Shown: positions 33,963 through 42,087, counted from the stretch's first letter. The stretch: 64,000 nucleotides of DNA from a virus (IMGVR_UViG_3300044716_000883:62001-126000), one strand, 5' to 3'. A program made the numbers and translations. Notes: generated by a model from the sequence alone, not told the origin.

Positions 33963-33997
33963 GTGGTGCACCTAAAAAGTGTGCCACCTTCTATTTT
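33963..33997 (+). terminator. Probable terminator
   Basis: A 9-bp stem (33963-33971 with 33979-33987, two wobbles) has a 7-nt loop and the tail CTTCTATTTT. It closes the small-protein operon before the oxidoreductase gene. Confidence 0.55.
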
Positions 33998-34018
33998 GAA
34001 AGGGCAAAATTTTTTATT

Positions 34019-34026
34019 ATATTTAC
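34019..34026 (+). promoter_or_regulatory. ATATTTAC, near-match to the recurrent motif
   Basis: This 7 of 8 match lies 21 nt before the oxidoreductase ATG and just after the hairpin, the same order (hairpin, motif, gene) as at 38162 and 38522. Confidence 0.35.
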
Positions 34027-34047
34027 ATGTTTAATTTAATTTAATTT

Positions 34048-35352
34048 ATGAATAAGAAAATCGTAATTGTAGGAGCAGGTGTAGCAGGTATTAATGCCGC
34101 TACCAAATTAGTAGATAATGGCTATCCTGGTGAGCTAATCACTATTATAGACAAAGGTAATGACCCAATTAACCGCTTACCTGAAGAGGTAATGACGGGG
34201 ATGCTTGGTGCTGGTGGATGGAGTGATGGAAAATTAACATACCATACCTCAATTGGTGGCCAGCTAGCTAAGTACTGTGGTGAAGAAAAAGCCATGGAGT
34301 TAATGAAACAAGTAGTAGATAACTTTACTCGTTTCCACCCCACCCCAGAAGAAATATTCATGTCTGATCCTCAAGAGGAACCTGAATTTATTAAACCATA
34401 CTTTGGTTTGAGAATGTTTCCTGTATGGCATATTGGATCTAATTTCTTGCATGAAATTGCTAAAAACTGGTATCAATATTTAGTTGATAAAGGTGTTGAT
34501 TTCAAATGGAATTTTGAGGTTTATAGTATTGATTTTGAAAATAATAGTATAAATGCTATTAAACGTAGCGAAGAAGCAGATCCATTAGAAGCATTCATTT
34601 CATATGATGAACTAATATTTGCAGTAGGTAAATCGGGTATTAACTTTGCTCAATCATTATCAGACAAATATGAATTTCCAACTGAACCCAAATCAGTACA
34701 AATTGGAGTTCGATTTGAAGCACCACAGAAGTACTTCCAAAAATTAATAGATGTATCGTACGACTTTAAACTATACCAGAAATTTGATAACGTATCTTTA
34801 CGTTCGTTCTGTACTAATAATAATGCAGCTTATGTTGCTGTGGAAGAGACTTATGGGGATGTAAGTTACAATGGTCACGCTAAAAAAGGTGAAGAATTTA
34901 GAAACGATATGACTAACTTTGGTATTCTGATGGAAATTAAGGGTATTGAAGATCCATTTGCTTGGAGTAGAGATGTAGTACAAAAACTACAAATTGACAA
35001 TACAGGATTATATTACTCACCATCTCGTAAACCAGCTCTTACATCTGAAGGAGTAACAGTAAGTGCTACCCAAATTGACTCATTAGAATTATTTAAGGAA
35101 GTAATGGGTGAATATGCTGATTATGTTATTAATTTTATTGATGATATGAATAAAGTGTTTGAATTTAATGATGATTGGGGAATGTATATTCCTGAAGTAA
35201 AATACTTATCACCTGAACCCTTAGTAAACTACGAAGATTTATCATTAACAGGATACTCAAATGCACACTTTGCTGGTGATGCTCTATCAGCTAGAGGTAT
35301 TACAGTATCAGGTGCACACGGAATTTATATTGCAGAAAATTTAATAAAATAA
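34048..35352 (+). CDS. FAD-dependent oxidoreductase, COG2509-like
   Basis: This 434-residue flavoprotein has an N-terminal FAD Rossmann motif (VGAGVAGINAA, residues 8-18) and GAGGWSDGKLTYHTSIGGQL (52-75). The latter matches the SDGKL box of the COG2509 dehydrogenases. RSFCTNNNAAYVAVE lies mid-protein. A C-terminal FAD-binding end (AHFAGDALSARGITVSGAHG, then IYIAENLIK) completes the fold. No membrane segment is seen. It is an accessory metabolic gene with unknown substrate, possibly redox repair or cofactor metabolism during infection. It stands in its own unit after a hairpin. Confidence 0.82.
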   Translation: MNKKIVIVGAGVAGINAATKLVDNGYPGELITIIDKGNDPINRLPEEVMTGMLGAGGWSDGKLTYHTSIGGQLAKYCGEEKAMELMKQVVDNFTRFHPTPEEIFMSDPQEEPEFIKPYFGLRMFPVWHIGSNFLHEIAKNWYQYLVDKGVDFKWNFEVYSIDFENNSINAIKRSEEADPLEAFISYDELIFAVGKSGINFAQSLSDKYEFPTEPKSVQIGVRFEAPQKYFQKLIDVSYDFKLYQKFDNVSLRSFCTNNNAAYVAVEETYGDVSYNGHAKKGEEFRNDMTNFGILMEIKGIEDPFAWSRDVVQKLQIDNTGLYYSPSRKPALTSEGVTVSATQIDSLELFKEVMGEYADYVINFIDDMNKVFEFNDDWGMYIPEVKYLSPEPLVNYEDLSLTGYSNAHFAGDALSARGITVSGAHGIYIAENLIK

Positions 35353-35353
35353 T

Positions 35354-35590
35354 ATGTCAGAAACAAAAAAATTAAAAACACAAGACGGATCAATAGTATA
35401 TTATTGGGAAGGTAAAATGCATAATTGGGATGGACCAGCATATATCCCCCAGGGTAACAAACGTGCATCTGAATATTGGTTATTCGGAATAAAATATTCT
35501 AAAGACCAATGGGAAGATAGAAAGAAAGATGTTAATGGACAACCATTTTACAAAACAGCAGCTGGTAAAGCAGCAGGTGCTAGAGTTTAA
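35354..35590 (+). CDS. Small protein with a WEGKxHxxDGPAY motif
   Basis: This 78-residue protein contains YYWEGKMHNWDGPAYIPQGN and SEYWLFGIKYSKDQWEDR. The motif recalls short phage proteins with repeated H.xDGPA...W.xxG units, here in a single copy. It lies 1 nt after the oxidoreductase stop, probably in the same transcript. The function is unknown. Confidence 0.68.
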   Translation: MSETKKLKTQDGSIVYYWEGKMHNWDGPAYIPQGNKRASEYWLFGIKYSKDQWEDRKKDVNGQPFYKTAAGKAAGARV

Positions 35591-35617
35591 GCAAAATAAA
35601 GGTTATAAATTCAATAC

Positions 35618-35863
35618 ATGAGTAGAGGAAGACCAGCAGTAATAGAAACAGTAGAGCCACCACGTAAATATACTCGTGTATTTGAAGATGAATTTACCGT
35701 TGAAACATGGACATACGATTTAAATAAATTTCATGGTCCTATTAACGTTGATATTAAATATAAGGCGGGTGCTGAAAAGGCTATTAAACAACAAATAAAG
35801 CAAGCTAAGCAGGAGAAAAAGACAGCACGTCAAATGAAAAAAATAAACGAACGAAACAAATGA
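35618..35863 (+). CDS. Small basic protein
   Basis: This 81-residue protein has an N-terminal half with a beta pattern (KYTRVFEDEFTVETWTYDLN) and a strongly basic helical tail (KQQIKQAKQEKKTARQMKKI). It may bind nucleic acid. The start overlaps nothing upstream, and the stop overlaps the kinase ATG by 4 nt (ATGA). Confidence 0.68.
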   Translation: MSRGRPAVIETVEPPRKYTRVFEDEFTVETWTYDLNKFHGPINVDIKYKAGAEKAIKQQIKQAKQEKKTARQMKKINERNK

Positions 35864-36378
35864 GAATAGGATTAGCAGGTACAATGTCTGTAGGTAAAAC
35901 TACATTAGCAAAAGCATTAGGTGAATTAGATCAATTTAAAGATCATAATGTACAAACTGAGCGTAGTAAATACTTACGTGATTTAGGCATTCCATTAAAT
36001 ACAGATTCTACATTAAATGGTCAATTTGTATTTTTAGCAGAACGTGCTACTGAATTATTATATCCAAATATAATTACAGACAGAACAATATGGGATGTTT
36101 GTGCATTTACATTCTCAGCTAAATCAATTGATTGGTTTGCTAAACGTTCATTTGTTGAAGCTGCTATGATGCTTCGTGAACAATATGATGTAGTATTTTA
36201 TGTATCGCCTGAAGGCGTACCTATTGAAGATAATGGTGTACGTACTATTGATGCTGAATATCGTAATAAAATCGATTGGGCTATTCGTGAGTCATTAGAA
36301 GAATATAAACCTAATAAATTAGTATATATCAAAGGTACAACAGAGGAACGTATTGCTACAATTTTACAAAACCTATAA
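35860..36378 (+). CDS. AAA_28/NadR-RNK-like nucleoside kinase
   Basis: This 172-residue P-loop protein has Walker A GTMSVGKT (residues 7-14), a possible substrate Glu in QTERSKYLRDLG, and IITDRTIWDVCAF as the DR motif of deoxynucleoside and ribosylnicotinamide kinases. The length fits the stand-alone kinase domain of NadR and related enzymes. It probably phosphorylates a nucleoside or nicotinamide riboside. The distant NMNAT-like domain at 26512 could be its partner, but they are not in one operon. Confidence 0.78.
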   Translation: MRIGLAGTMSVGKTTLAKALGELDQFKDHNVQTERSKYLRDLGIPLNTDSTLNGQFVFLAERATELLYPNIITDRTIWDVCAFTFSAKSIDWFAKRSFVEAAMMLREQYDVVFYVSPEGVPIEDNGVRTIDAEYRNKIDWAIRESLEEYKPNKLVYIKGTTEERIATILQNL

Positions 36379-36385
36379 TATTTAT
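36378..36385 (+). promoter_or_regulatory. ATATTTAT motif, 18 nt before the gene at 36404
   Basis: The octamer begins at the last base of the kinase stop codon. An ATG lies directly after it at 36386, but 36404 is favoured as the start. Confidence 0.45.
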
Positions 36386-36403
36386 ATGCACAACAATAAC
36401 AAA

Positions 36404-37441
36404 ATGAAAGTAACAGAACTACAAGAAATTATTCGTAACGTTATTAAAGAGGCGTTAAATGAAGATCAAGCTGCTGACAAAGCAGCACAGGACGCTGAAA
36501 AAGCATCTGTACAGAAGCAAATAGCTGCCCTTAATAAAAAGAAATCAGAACTAAATACAAACAAACCATCTGCAGAAGATAAACCAGCGCACGATGCTGA
36601 AAGACTTGCTGTGGATAAAAAACTTCAAGCTTTAAATAAAAAAACACAAAAATTAAATAAACCAGGCATTTCAGCACTTGAATTAGATGAAATGGCAAAC
36701 GTATCAGTACGTTATCAATTAGCTGGTGATATTAATGCTGATGATTTTAAAGGTAAGAAAAATAGAATTATTACTGCTATGAAAGCCACAGGCGAACCTA
36801 TGGCAAAAATCGACGTAGCTGGTGAATTAGGATACGACAAACAAAATCCAATCAACTCTGATTTCATGGAACTTGTAGCTTCAGGTGTTATTGAACCAGC
36901 AGGTGAACAAAAAGCTCCACGTTTAACTCGTCCTGCATCTGATAAACCAAAGGGTGGTGAAGGTGAAGAAGATTTTGTTACTGGTGATTTAAGCGATGAA
37001 GAAGTAGATGCTATGTTTGCTAAAGCAAAAGCATCAGGTGATGATGAACCAGAAATTGGTGATATTGAAAAAGCAGATGTATCTGCTGCTAAAATGTCAG
37101 ATGCTGATTACGAAGCATTTATGAAAGTTTCTGATTTAGAAAATCGTTTAGCTTCTACAAAATCAAACATTTTAAAGTTAAAGAAAAGTAAAGGTGCTGC
37201 TGGTGATATTAGTGATAAACCATCAACTGAATTAGTACGTTTACGTGATTTAAAAGCATCATTAGAAAAACGTATTGATGATTTAGTAGCTGGATCTGAA
37301 TATTTACAAAAACGTCAAACCAAACTTACTGGTAAAGAATATACAAAACAACCACCAGAAGAAATTAACATTGCAGACGAAGAACCATTAGACGAGTGGA
37401 CTATGAATAGAATGCAATACTATGCAGGTATTAAAAAATAA
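36404..37441 (+). CDS. Internal-head-protein candidate ending in RMQYYAGIKK
   Basis: This 345-residue, Ala/Lys/Asp-rich helical protein was started at 36404 because MKVTELQEIIRNVIKEALNE matches the shared targeting-like peptide and follows an A-rich leader. A winged-helix-like stretch (NRIITAMKATGEPMAKIDVA) lies near residues 120-165, and coiled coil follows. The C-terminus NRMQYYAGIKK matches the end of the scaffold protein (SRWQMLAGIK). It may therefore bind the same head component. No enzymatic motif is seen. Confidence 0.7.
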   Translation: MKVTELQEIIRNVIKEALNEDQAADKAAQDAEKASVQKQIAALNKKKSELNTNKPSAEDKPAHDAERLAVDKKLQALNKKTQKLNKPGISALELDEMANVSVRYQLAGDINADDFKGKKNRIITAMKATGEPMAKIDVAGELGYDKQNPINSDFMELVASGVIEPAGEQKAPRLTRPASDKPKGGEGEEDFVTGDLSDEEVDAMFAKAKASGDDEPEIGDIEKADVSAAKMSDADYEAFMKVSDLENRLASTKSNILKLKKSKGAAGDISDKPSTELVRLRDLKASLEKRIDDLVAGSEYLQKRQTKLTGKEYTKQPPEEINIADEEPLDEWTMNRMQYYAGIKK

Positions 37442-37445
37442 AAAT

Positions 37446-38138
37446 ATGTCAAAATTAAAAAAAGCATTACCTATTATTTTATTTGCTGTAATAGCAATAT
37501 TAATCGGTAGTGTATTATTTGAAAAGTGTAATAACAATGTTGAGCATAAAGCATTTTTATCTCAAATGGATAGTCTACACAAGGTAAATGATTCATTATT
37601 TGCTGAAATTGCTAAAGATGATGCTGAAATTGATTCTTTAGATTTAGTAGCTGTTGAATTACAATATAAAGTAGATCATCAAAAAGCTAAAGTTAAAACT
37701 ATTGTTGAGTATATTGAAGTAGAAAAAAACAACATTGATGGTTTTTCTAATCCTGAACTAGTAAGCTCATTTAACAATCGTTACCCAGCAGATACAATTA
37801 CTAACCCATTATTAGTAGCACAACCAGTATTAGTTAGCGCTGCTAAGGATTTAGTAGAATTAGATGGTGCTAAACAAATCATTGTACTTAAAGATAGCTC
37901 TATCAATACACTGGAAGCAAAAGTAACTGTTAAAGATAGTGTTATTGGAAAATATGCTAATAAAGAACTTAACTACAAAAATATTATCCTGAATAAAGAT
38001 AAAGAAATTACAGGATGGGAAGGACAATATCAAAAACTAGAATTACAATACAACAAGTTAAAAGTAAAATCTAAATTCCAACGCATAGGAAGCTATGTAG
38101 TAATTGGTGGATTAGCTTACTTGATGTTAGTAAAATAA
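37446..38138 (+). CDS. Membrane protein with central coiled coil
   Basis: This 230-residue protein was started at 37446 (MSKLKKALP). A longer frame would overlap the previous gene. There is a hydrophobic segment at about residues 8-27 (LPIILFAVIAILIGSVLF), then a long charged coiled-coil region. A shorter hydrophobic C-terminus (SYVVIGGLAYLMLVK) follows. Anchors at both ends with a coiled coil between suggest a bridge or hairpin in the cell envelope. A unimolecular spanin is conceivable, but no lipobox is present. Confidence 0.7.
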   Translation: MSKLKKALPIILFAVIAILIGSVLFEKCNNNVEHKAFLSQMDSLHKVNDSLFAEIAKDDAEIDSLDLVAVELQYKVDHQKAKVKTIVEYIEVEKNNIDGFSNPELVSSFNNRYPADTITNPLLVAQPVLVSAAKDLVELDGAKQIIVLKDSSINTLEAKVTVKDSVIGKYANKELNYKNIILNKDKEITGWEGQYQKLELQYNKLKVKSKFQRIGSYVVIGGLAYLMLVK

Positions 38139-38161
38139 CGACCCCACGCCCCCACATAATT

Positions 38162-38190
38162 AGGCCTATTCGCAAGAATGGGCCTTCTTT
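38162..38190 (+). terminator. Terminator with GCAA tetraloop
   Basis: A 10-bp stem (38162-38171 with 38176-38185, one T-G wobble) and a GCAA loop precede TCTTT. It ends the transcript of the membrane-protein gene. Confidence 0.85.
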
Positions 38191-38192
38191 AT

Positions 38193-38200
38193 ATATTTAT
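38193..38200 (+). promoter_or_regulatory. ATATTTAT motif, 4 nt before the gene at 38205
   Basis: The motif is directly downstream of a terminator, so new transcription must start here or the gene would be silent. Confidence 0.55.
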
Positions 38201-38204
38201 TATC

Positions 38205-38498
38205 ATGAAACAGCAAATCAACGAAACTACAAGAATGCAGCAATTAGCTGGTATTCTTACTGAAGCGGCACCAGCAATGCCACCAGTACCTGGCCAAAAA
38301 CCTCAAATGCCTCCTGTTCCTGGTAAGTCATCCTCTGCCCCTTTAGATGATAAAAGAAAAGAAAAAGCAGCAGAAGCCTTTTTCCAAGCTAACGTAGAAT
38401 TGACAACATTAAAAAATAATAAACTTCTTAGTGATAGTGAAATTAAAACCTTAGAAGATCTTCTAGGTAAAGCTATAAATGCAATAAATAGTAAATAA
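38205..38498 (+). CDS. Small protein with N-terminal RMQQLAGILTEA and Pro-rich segment
   Basis: This 97-residue protein starts MKQQINETTRMQQLAGILTE, combining the RMQxLAGI motif (seen at the C-termini of the scaffold and of the protein at 36404) with a likely protease site (LTEA). Two PPVPG repeats follow, then a helical C-terminus. An upstream start at 38178 would lie inside the terminator. It is an isolated unit framed by two near-identical terminator-motif cassettes. It is possibly a head-core or packaged protein. Confidence 0.72.
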   Translation: MKQQINETTRMQQLAGILTEAAPAMPPVPGQKPQMPPVPGKSSSAPLDDKRKEKAAEAFFQANVELTTLKNNKLLSDSEIKTLEDLLGKAINAINSK

Positions 38499-38521
38499 AT
38501 CTTCACTACCCATACATAACT

Positions 38522-38550
38522 AGGCCTGTCCGCAAGGACGGGCCTTTTTT
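38522..38550 (+). terminator. Terminator with GCAA tetraloop, second copy
   Basis: A 10-bp stem (38522-38531 with 38536-38545) has the same T-G wobble position as the copy at 38162 and a longer T run. Confidence 0.88.
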
Positions 38551-38552
38551 AT

Positions 38553-38560
38553 ATATTTAT
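38553..38560 (+). promoter_or_regulatory. ATATTTAT motif, 4 nt before the terminase gene
   Basis: The motif lies between a strong terminator and the terminase ATG. This is among the best positional evidence that it promotes transcription. Confidence 0.55.
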
Positions 38561-38564
38561 ATAC

Positions 38565-40148
38565 ATGAGTCAAGCGAATATTAAAGAAATAATCAAACAG
38601 GAATACATTAAATGTGCCACAGATCCTGTCCATTTTTTCCGCAAATACTGCTACATTACTCACCCAATCAAAGGTAGAGTTCTATTTCATCTATATCCAT
38701 TCCAAGAGGATGTTTTAAATGATTTTAGAAGTAACAGGTTTTGTATTATCAATAAATCAAGACAGTTAGGTATCTCAACACTATCAGCTGGATTTGCTTT
38801 ATGGACAATGCTATTTAATAAGGATAAAACCGTGTTATGTATTGCAACAAAGCAAGAAACAGCTAAAGGAATGGTGGATAAGGTACAATTTATGTACAAC
38901 AACTTACCTTCTTGGTTAAGAGGTAATCAAAAACCACTATCTGATAACAAATTATCACTAAAATTAGCCAATAACTCTCAGATTGTTGCTACATCAGCCG
39001 CATCAGATGCAGGTAGATCTTACGCAGTTTCGTTACTGCTTATAGATGAGGCCGCGTTCATTGAAGGAATTGATAAAATCTATACGAGTATCAAACCTAC
39101 TATTGCAACAGGTGGAGGAATCATTTCATTATCATCTCCAAATGGTGTTGGTAACTGGTTTCACAAAATGTATACTGAAGCTGAAATAGGAAGAAATGAT
39201 TTCAAAGCAATCAAACTAAAATGGGATTTACACCCTGATAGAACTGGTGATTGGGAAGCAACAGAAAGAACAAACATGTCACCTCGTGAGTTTGCTCAAG
39301 AGTATGACTGTGACTTCTTAGGTTCTGGTAATTCAGTAATTGAACCTGATTTATTATCATTTTATGAAGAAACTTTTATACAAGAGCCTGTTGAACGCCG
39401 TTTTATGGGTGGTGATTTTTGGATCTGGGCTTACCCTGATTATACTAAGCAGTATTTGGTCTGTGCCGACGTTGCTCGTGGGGATGGTTCGGACTACTCG
39501 GCGTTCCATATCATCGATGCTACAACGTGTGAACAAGTGGCAGAATACAAATCCCAAGTTGATACTCGTACTTTTGGGAACATGCTTGTGTCTGTTGCTA
39601 CTGAGTATAATAATGCTCTACTTGTGGTTGAAAATGCTAATATCGGTTGGGATGTCGTTAATACGATTATAGAAAAAGGATATCCTAAATTATATTACTC
39701 ACCTCGTGCTTATGGTGAAATGCAGATGGATAAATGGATGGATAAAATGGATAAAGATCAAACCGTCCCTGGATTCACCACATCAGCAAAAACAAGACCA
39801 CTTGTTATCTCAAAGATGGAGTCGTATATTCGAGAGAAAGTATTCATCTTTCACTCAAAACGTTTACTAGAAGAGCTACGTGTGTTTATATGGCAACATG
39901 GTAAAGCACAAGCTCAAAACGGATATAATGATGACTTGGTAATGGCATTAGGAATGGGATTATTTACTCGTGATACTGCAATGAAATTCTATGAACAGGG
40001 AATGGATTTGAATAGAGCAATGGTTTCAAACATTACCAGAACAACATATGGTTATACAGGACCTGTACTACCTGGTGGCACTCAAAACCCATATATGGTT
40101 GATAATGGTCATGGACAATTCGAAGATATAACATGGGTGTTAGGTTGA
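38565..40148 (+). CDS. Terminase large subunit (gp17-like)
   Basis: This 527-residue packaging motor has an ATPase half with a Walker-A-like KSRQLGIST (residues 64-72), Walker B LLLIDEAAFIE (Asp161, Glu162) and the coupling motif ISLSSPNG. The RNase-H-like nuclease half has VCADVARGDGSD (Asp302 as first acid), LVVENANIGWDV and NGYNDDLVMALG as the last acid. It would cut and pump phage DNA into the prohead at the portal. T4 gp17 is 610 residues. The next gene is the portal, 31 nt away. Confidence 0.93.
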   Translation: MSQANIKEIIKQEYIKCATDPVHFFRKYCYITHPIKGRVLFHLYPFQEDVLNDFRSNRFCIINKSRQLGISTLSAGFALWTMLFNKDKTVLCIATKQETAKGMVDKVQFMYNNLPSWLRGNQKPLSDNKLSLKLANNSQIVATSAASDAGRSYAVSLLLIDEAAFIEGIDKIYTSIKPTIATGGGIISLSSPNGVGNWFHKMYTEAEIGRNDFKAIKLKWDLHPDRTGDWEATERTNMSPREFAQEYDCDFLGSGNSVIEPDLLSFYEETFIQEPVERRFMGGDFWIWAYPDYTKQYLVCADVARGDGSDYSAFHIIDATTCEQVAEYKSQVDTRTFGNMLVSVATEYNNALLVVENANIGWDVVNTIIEKGYPKLYYSPRAYGEMQMDKWMDKMDKDQTVPGFTTSAKTRPLVISKMESYIREKVFIFHSKRLLEELRVFIWQHGKAQAQNGYNDDLVMALGMGLFTRDTAMKFYEQGMDLNRAMVSNITRTTYGYTGPVLPGGTQNPYMVDNGHGQFEDITWVLG

Positions 40149-40151
40149 TAA

Positions 40152-40159
40152 ATATTTAT
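40152..40159 (+). promoter_or_regulatory. ATATTTAT motif, 20 nt before the portal gene
   Basis: The octamer starts 3 nt after the terminase stop and is followed by an A-rich leader. Confidence 0.45.
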
Positions 40160-40179
40160 TGATACAATAAAACAAAATA

Positions 40180-42054
40180 ATGGCAGAACAACAACCAGGT
40201 TTGTTTGGTAGGCTTACACGTTTATTCAGTACAGATGTCATCATCAGAAATGTTGGTGGTAATCAATTAAAAACTATAGACGTTGATAGAATCCAAGCCT
40301 ACGGTAACGTAAAGACAAACGCATTAATAGATAGATTTACTAAGTTGCATAGATACGGAGCTAACATGCCGTACAACCCAACAATGAACTATCAAACATT
40401 GCGTATTCAGTTATATACTGACTACGAAGCAATGGATACAGAATCAATTATCGCTTCAGCATTAGATATTATTGCTGATGAATCTACATTAAAAAATGAG
40501 GCTGGAGAGGTATTACAAATTAGAAGCGCTGACGAAAACGTTCAACGTATTCTTTATAATTTATTTTACGACGTATTAAATATTGAATTTAATTTATGGT
40601 TGTGGATTAGAAATATGTGTAAATATGGTGATTTTTATTTACATATGGAAGTAGCTGAAAAATTTGGTATTTACAATGTAACACCACTTTCAGTTTACGA
40701 TATGGTTCGCGAAGAAGGACAAGATCCTGAAAACCCATCTTACGTATGCTTCCGAATTGATCCAATGGTGATCGCGGCTGGGGGTATGAATAGTCGTGTT
40801 AAAGATAGAGATGGTAAGATCAAATTTGAAAACTATGAAATAGCGCATTTTAGGCTATTAACTGATGCTAACTATCTTCCTTACGGACGCTCGTTTATTG
40901 AGCCTGCCCGCAAAACTTACAAACAATATGTGCTGATGAAGGATGCAATGTTATTGCACCGCATCACACGCGCCCCCGAAAAACGCGTATTCACTGTAAA
41001 TGTTGGTAACATCCCACCTGCTGAAGTTGATAACTACATGCAGAAGATCATGCAAAAGATGAAGAAAACACCTTTTGTTGATCAACAAACAGGCGATTAC
41101 AATTTAAGATTTAACTTACAAAACATGATGGAGGATTTCTATCTTCCAACTCGTGGTAATGATACAGCAACTAAGATTGATACAATCAAAGGTTTAGAAT
41201 ACAACGCGATTGATGACGTGAATTTCTTAAGAGATGAAATGTTAGCTGCGCTTAAGGTACCTAAAGCATTCTTCGGATTTGAAAAAGATTTACAAGGTAA
41301 AGCTACATTAGCTGCTGAAGATATTCGCTTCGCTCGCACAGTTGAACGCATCCAACGTATTATCCTATCTGAGCTATACAAAATGGCATTAGTACATTTA
41401 TATGTACAAGGCTATGATGGTGAAGCATTATCAAATTTTGAATTATCACTTACTACCCCATCAGTAATCTACGAACAAGAAAAAGTAGCATTATGGAAGG
41501 AAAAGATTGATTTAGCTAAATCTATTCAAGATACAAATTTAATACCTTCAGATTGGATTTACGATTATATATTCCAGTTTAGTGAAGATCAATTTGATGA
41601 AATGCGTGATTTAGTACTTGAAGATAAAAAACGTGTCTTCAGATTAGCTCAAGTAGAGAACGAAGGTAACGACCCAGCTAAAACTGGTAAATCATTTGGT
41701 ACACCACACGATTTAGCATCAATGTATGGTAAAGGTAGATCAGGAATGAATGTAGATGGCACTGTACCTCCAGGCTATGACGAGAAACGTCCAGTTGGTC
41801 GTCCTCAAGAAAAAGCATCTATGATCAATACACAAAATGATCCATTAGGTAAAGATAGATTAGGTAGAAAAGATAACAACACCTTGTATACCGCTAATAT
41901 ACCTTCTGAAGAGGGTACACCAAAAGCTATGTTTGAATTTAAAAAGAACAAAAGCTTACTTGAAGGTATCAATATAGCTCGTAAAGAACTAGTAGTAGGA
42001 CCTGATCAGGAACCATCATTACTAGATGAAAAAAATATCAAGGACATACAATAA
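40180..42054 (+). CDS. Portal protein (gp20-like)
   Basis: This 624-residue protein should form the dodecameric DNA gate. The N-terminus (QQPGLFGRLTRLF) is followed by PYNPTMNYQTLRIQLYTDYE and the portal core ESIIASALDIIADESTL. MCKYGDFYLHMEV and ITRAPEKRVFTVNVGNIPPA come mid-protein, and LRDEMLAALKVPKAFFGFEK marks the conserved wing-stem region. A variable, Gly/Lys-rich C-terminus ends with FKKNKSLLEGINIARKEL. Order after the terminase is as expected, except that no sheath or tube genes intervene as they do in T4. Confidence 0.92.
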   Translation: MAEQQPGLFGRLTRLFSTDVIIRNVGGNQLKTIDVDRIQAYGNVKTNALIDRFTKLHRYGANMPYNPTMNYQTLRIQLYTDYEAMDTESIIASALDIIADESTLKNEAGEVLQIRSADENVQRILYNLFYDVLNIEFNLWLWIRNMCKYGDFYLHMEVAEKFGIYNVTPLSVYDMVREEGQDPENPSYVCFRIDPMVIAAGGMNSRVKDRDGKIKFENYEIAHFRLLTDANYLPYGRSFIEPARKTYKQYVLMKDAMLLHRITRAPEKRVFTVNVGNIPPAEVDNYMQKIMQKMKKTPFVDQQTGDYNLRFNLQNMMEDFYLPTRGNDTATKIDTIKGLEYNAIDDVNFLRDEMLAALKVPKAFFGFEKDLQGKATLAAEDIRFARTVERIQRIILSELYKMALVHLYVQGYDGEALSNFELSLTTPSVIYEQEKVALWKEKIDLAKSIQDTNLIPSDWIYDYIFQFSEDQFDEMRDLVLEDKKRVFRLAQVENEGNDPAKTGKSFGTPHDLASMYGKGRSGMNVDGTVPPGYDEKRPVGRPQEKASMINTQNDPLGKDRLGRKDNNTLYTANIPSEEGTPKAMFEFKKNKSLLEGINIARKELVVGPDQEPSLLDEKNIKDIQ

Positions 42055-42058
42055 TCAC

Positions 42059-42066
42059 ATATTTAT
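42059..42066 (+). promoter_or_regulatory. ATATTTAT motif, 21 nt before the gene at 42088
   Basis: The octamer begins 4 nt after the portal stop. Confidence 0.45.
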
Positions 42067-42087
42067 AGGTAGTGCACACTATTCATT

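Larger units (their letters stand above)
38154..38567 (+). repeat. Direct repeat pair flanking one gene (terminator-motif-ATG cassette)
   Basis: The segments 38154-38207 and 38514-38567 share the layout ACATAAY-TAGGCCT-hairpin-TTTATATATTTAT-4 nt-ATGA. Stem changes are compensatory: TATTC with GAATG in copy 1, TGTCC with GGACG in copy 2. The hairpin structure is therefore conserved. The pair brackets the small gene at 38205. Confidence 0.8.
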
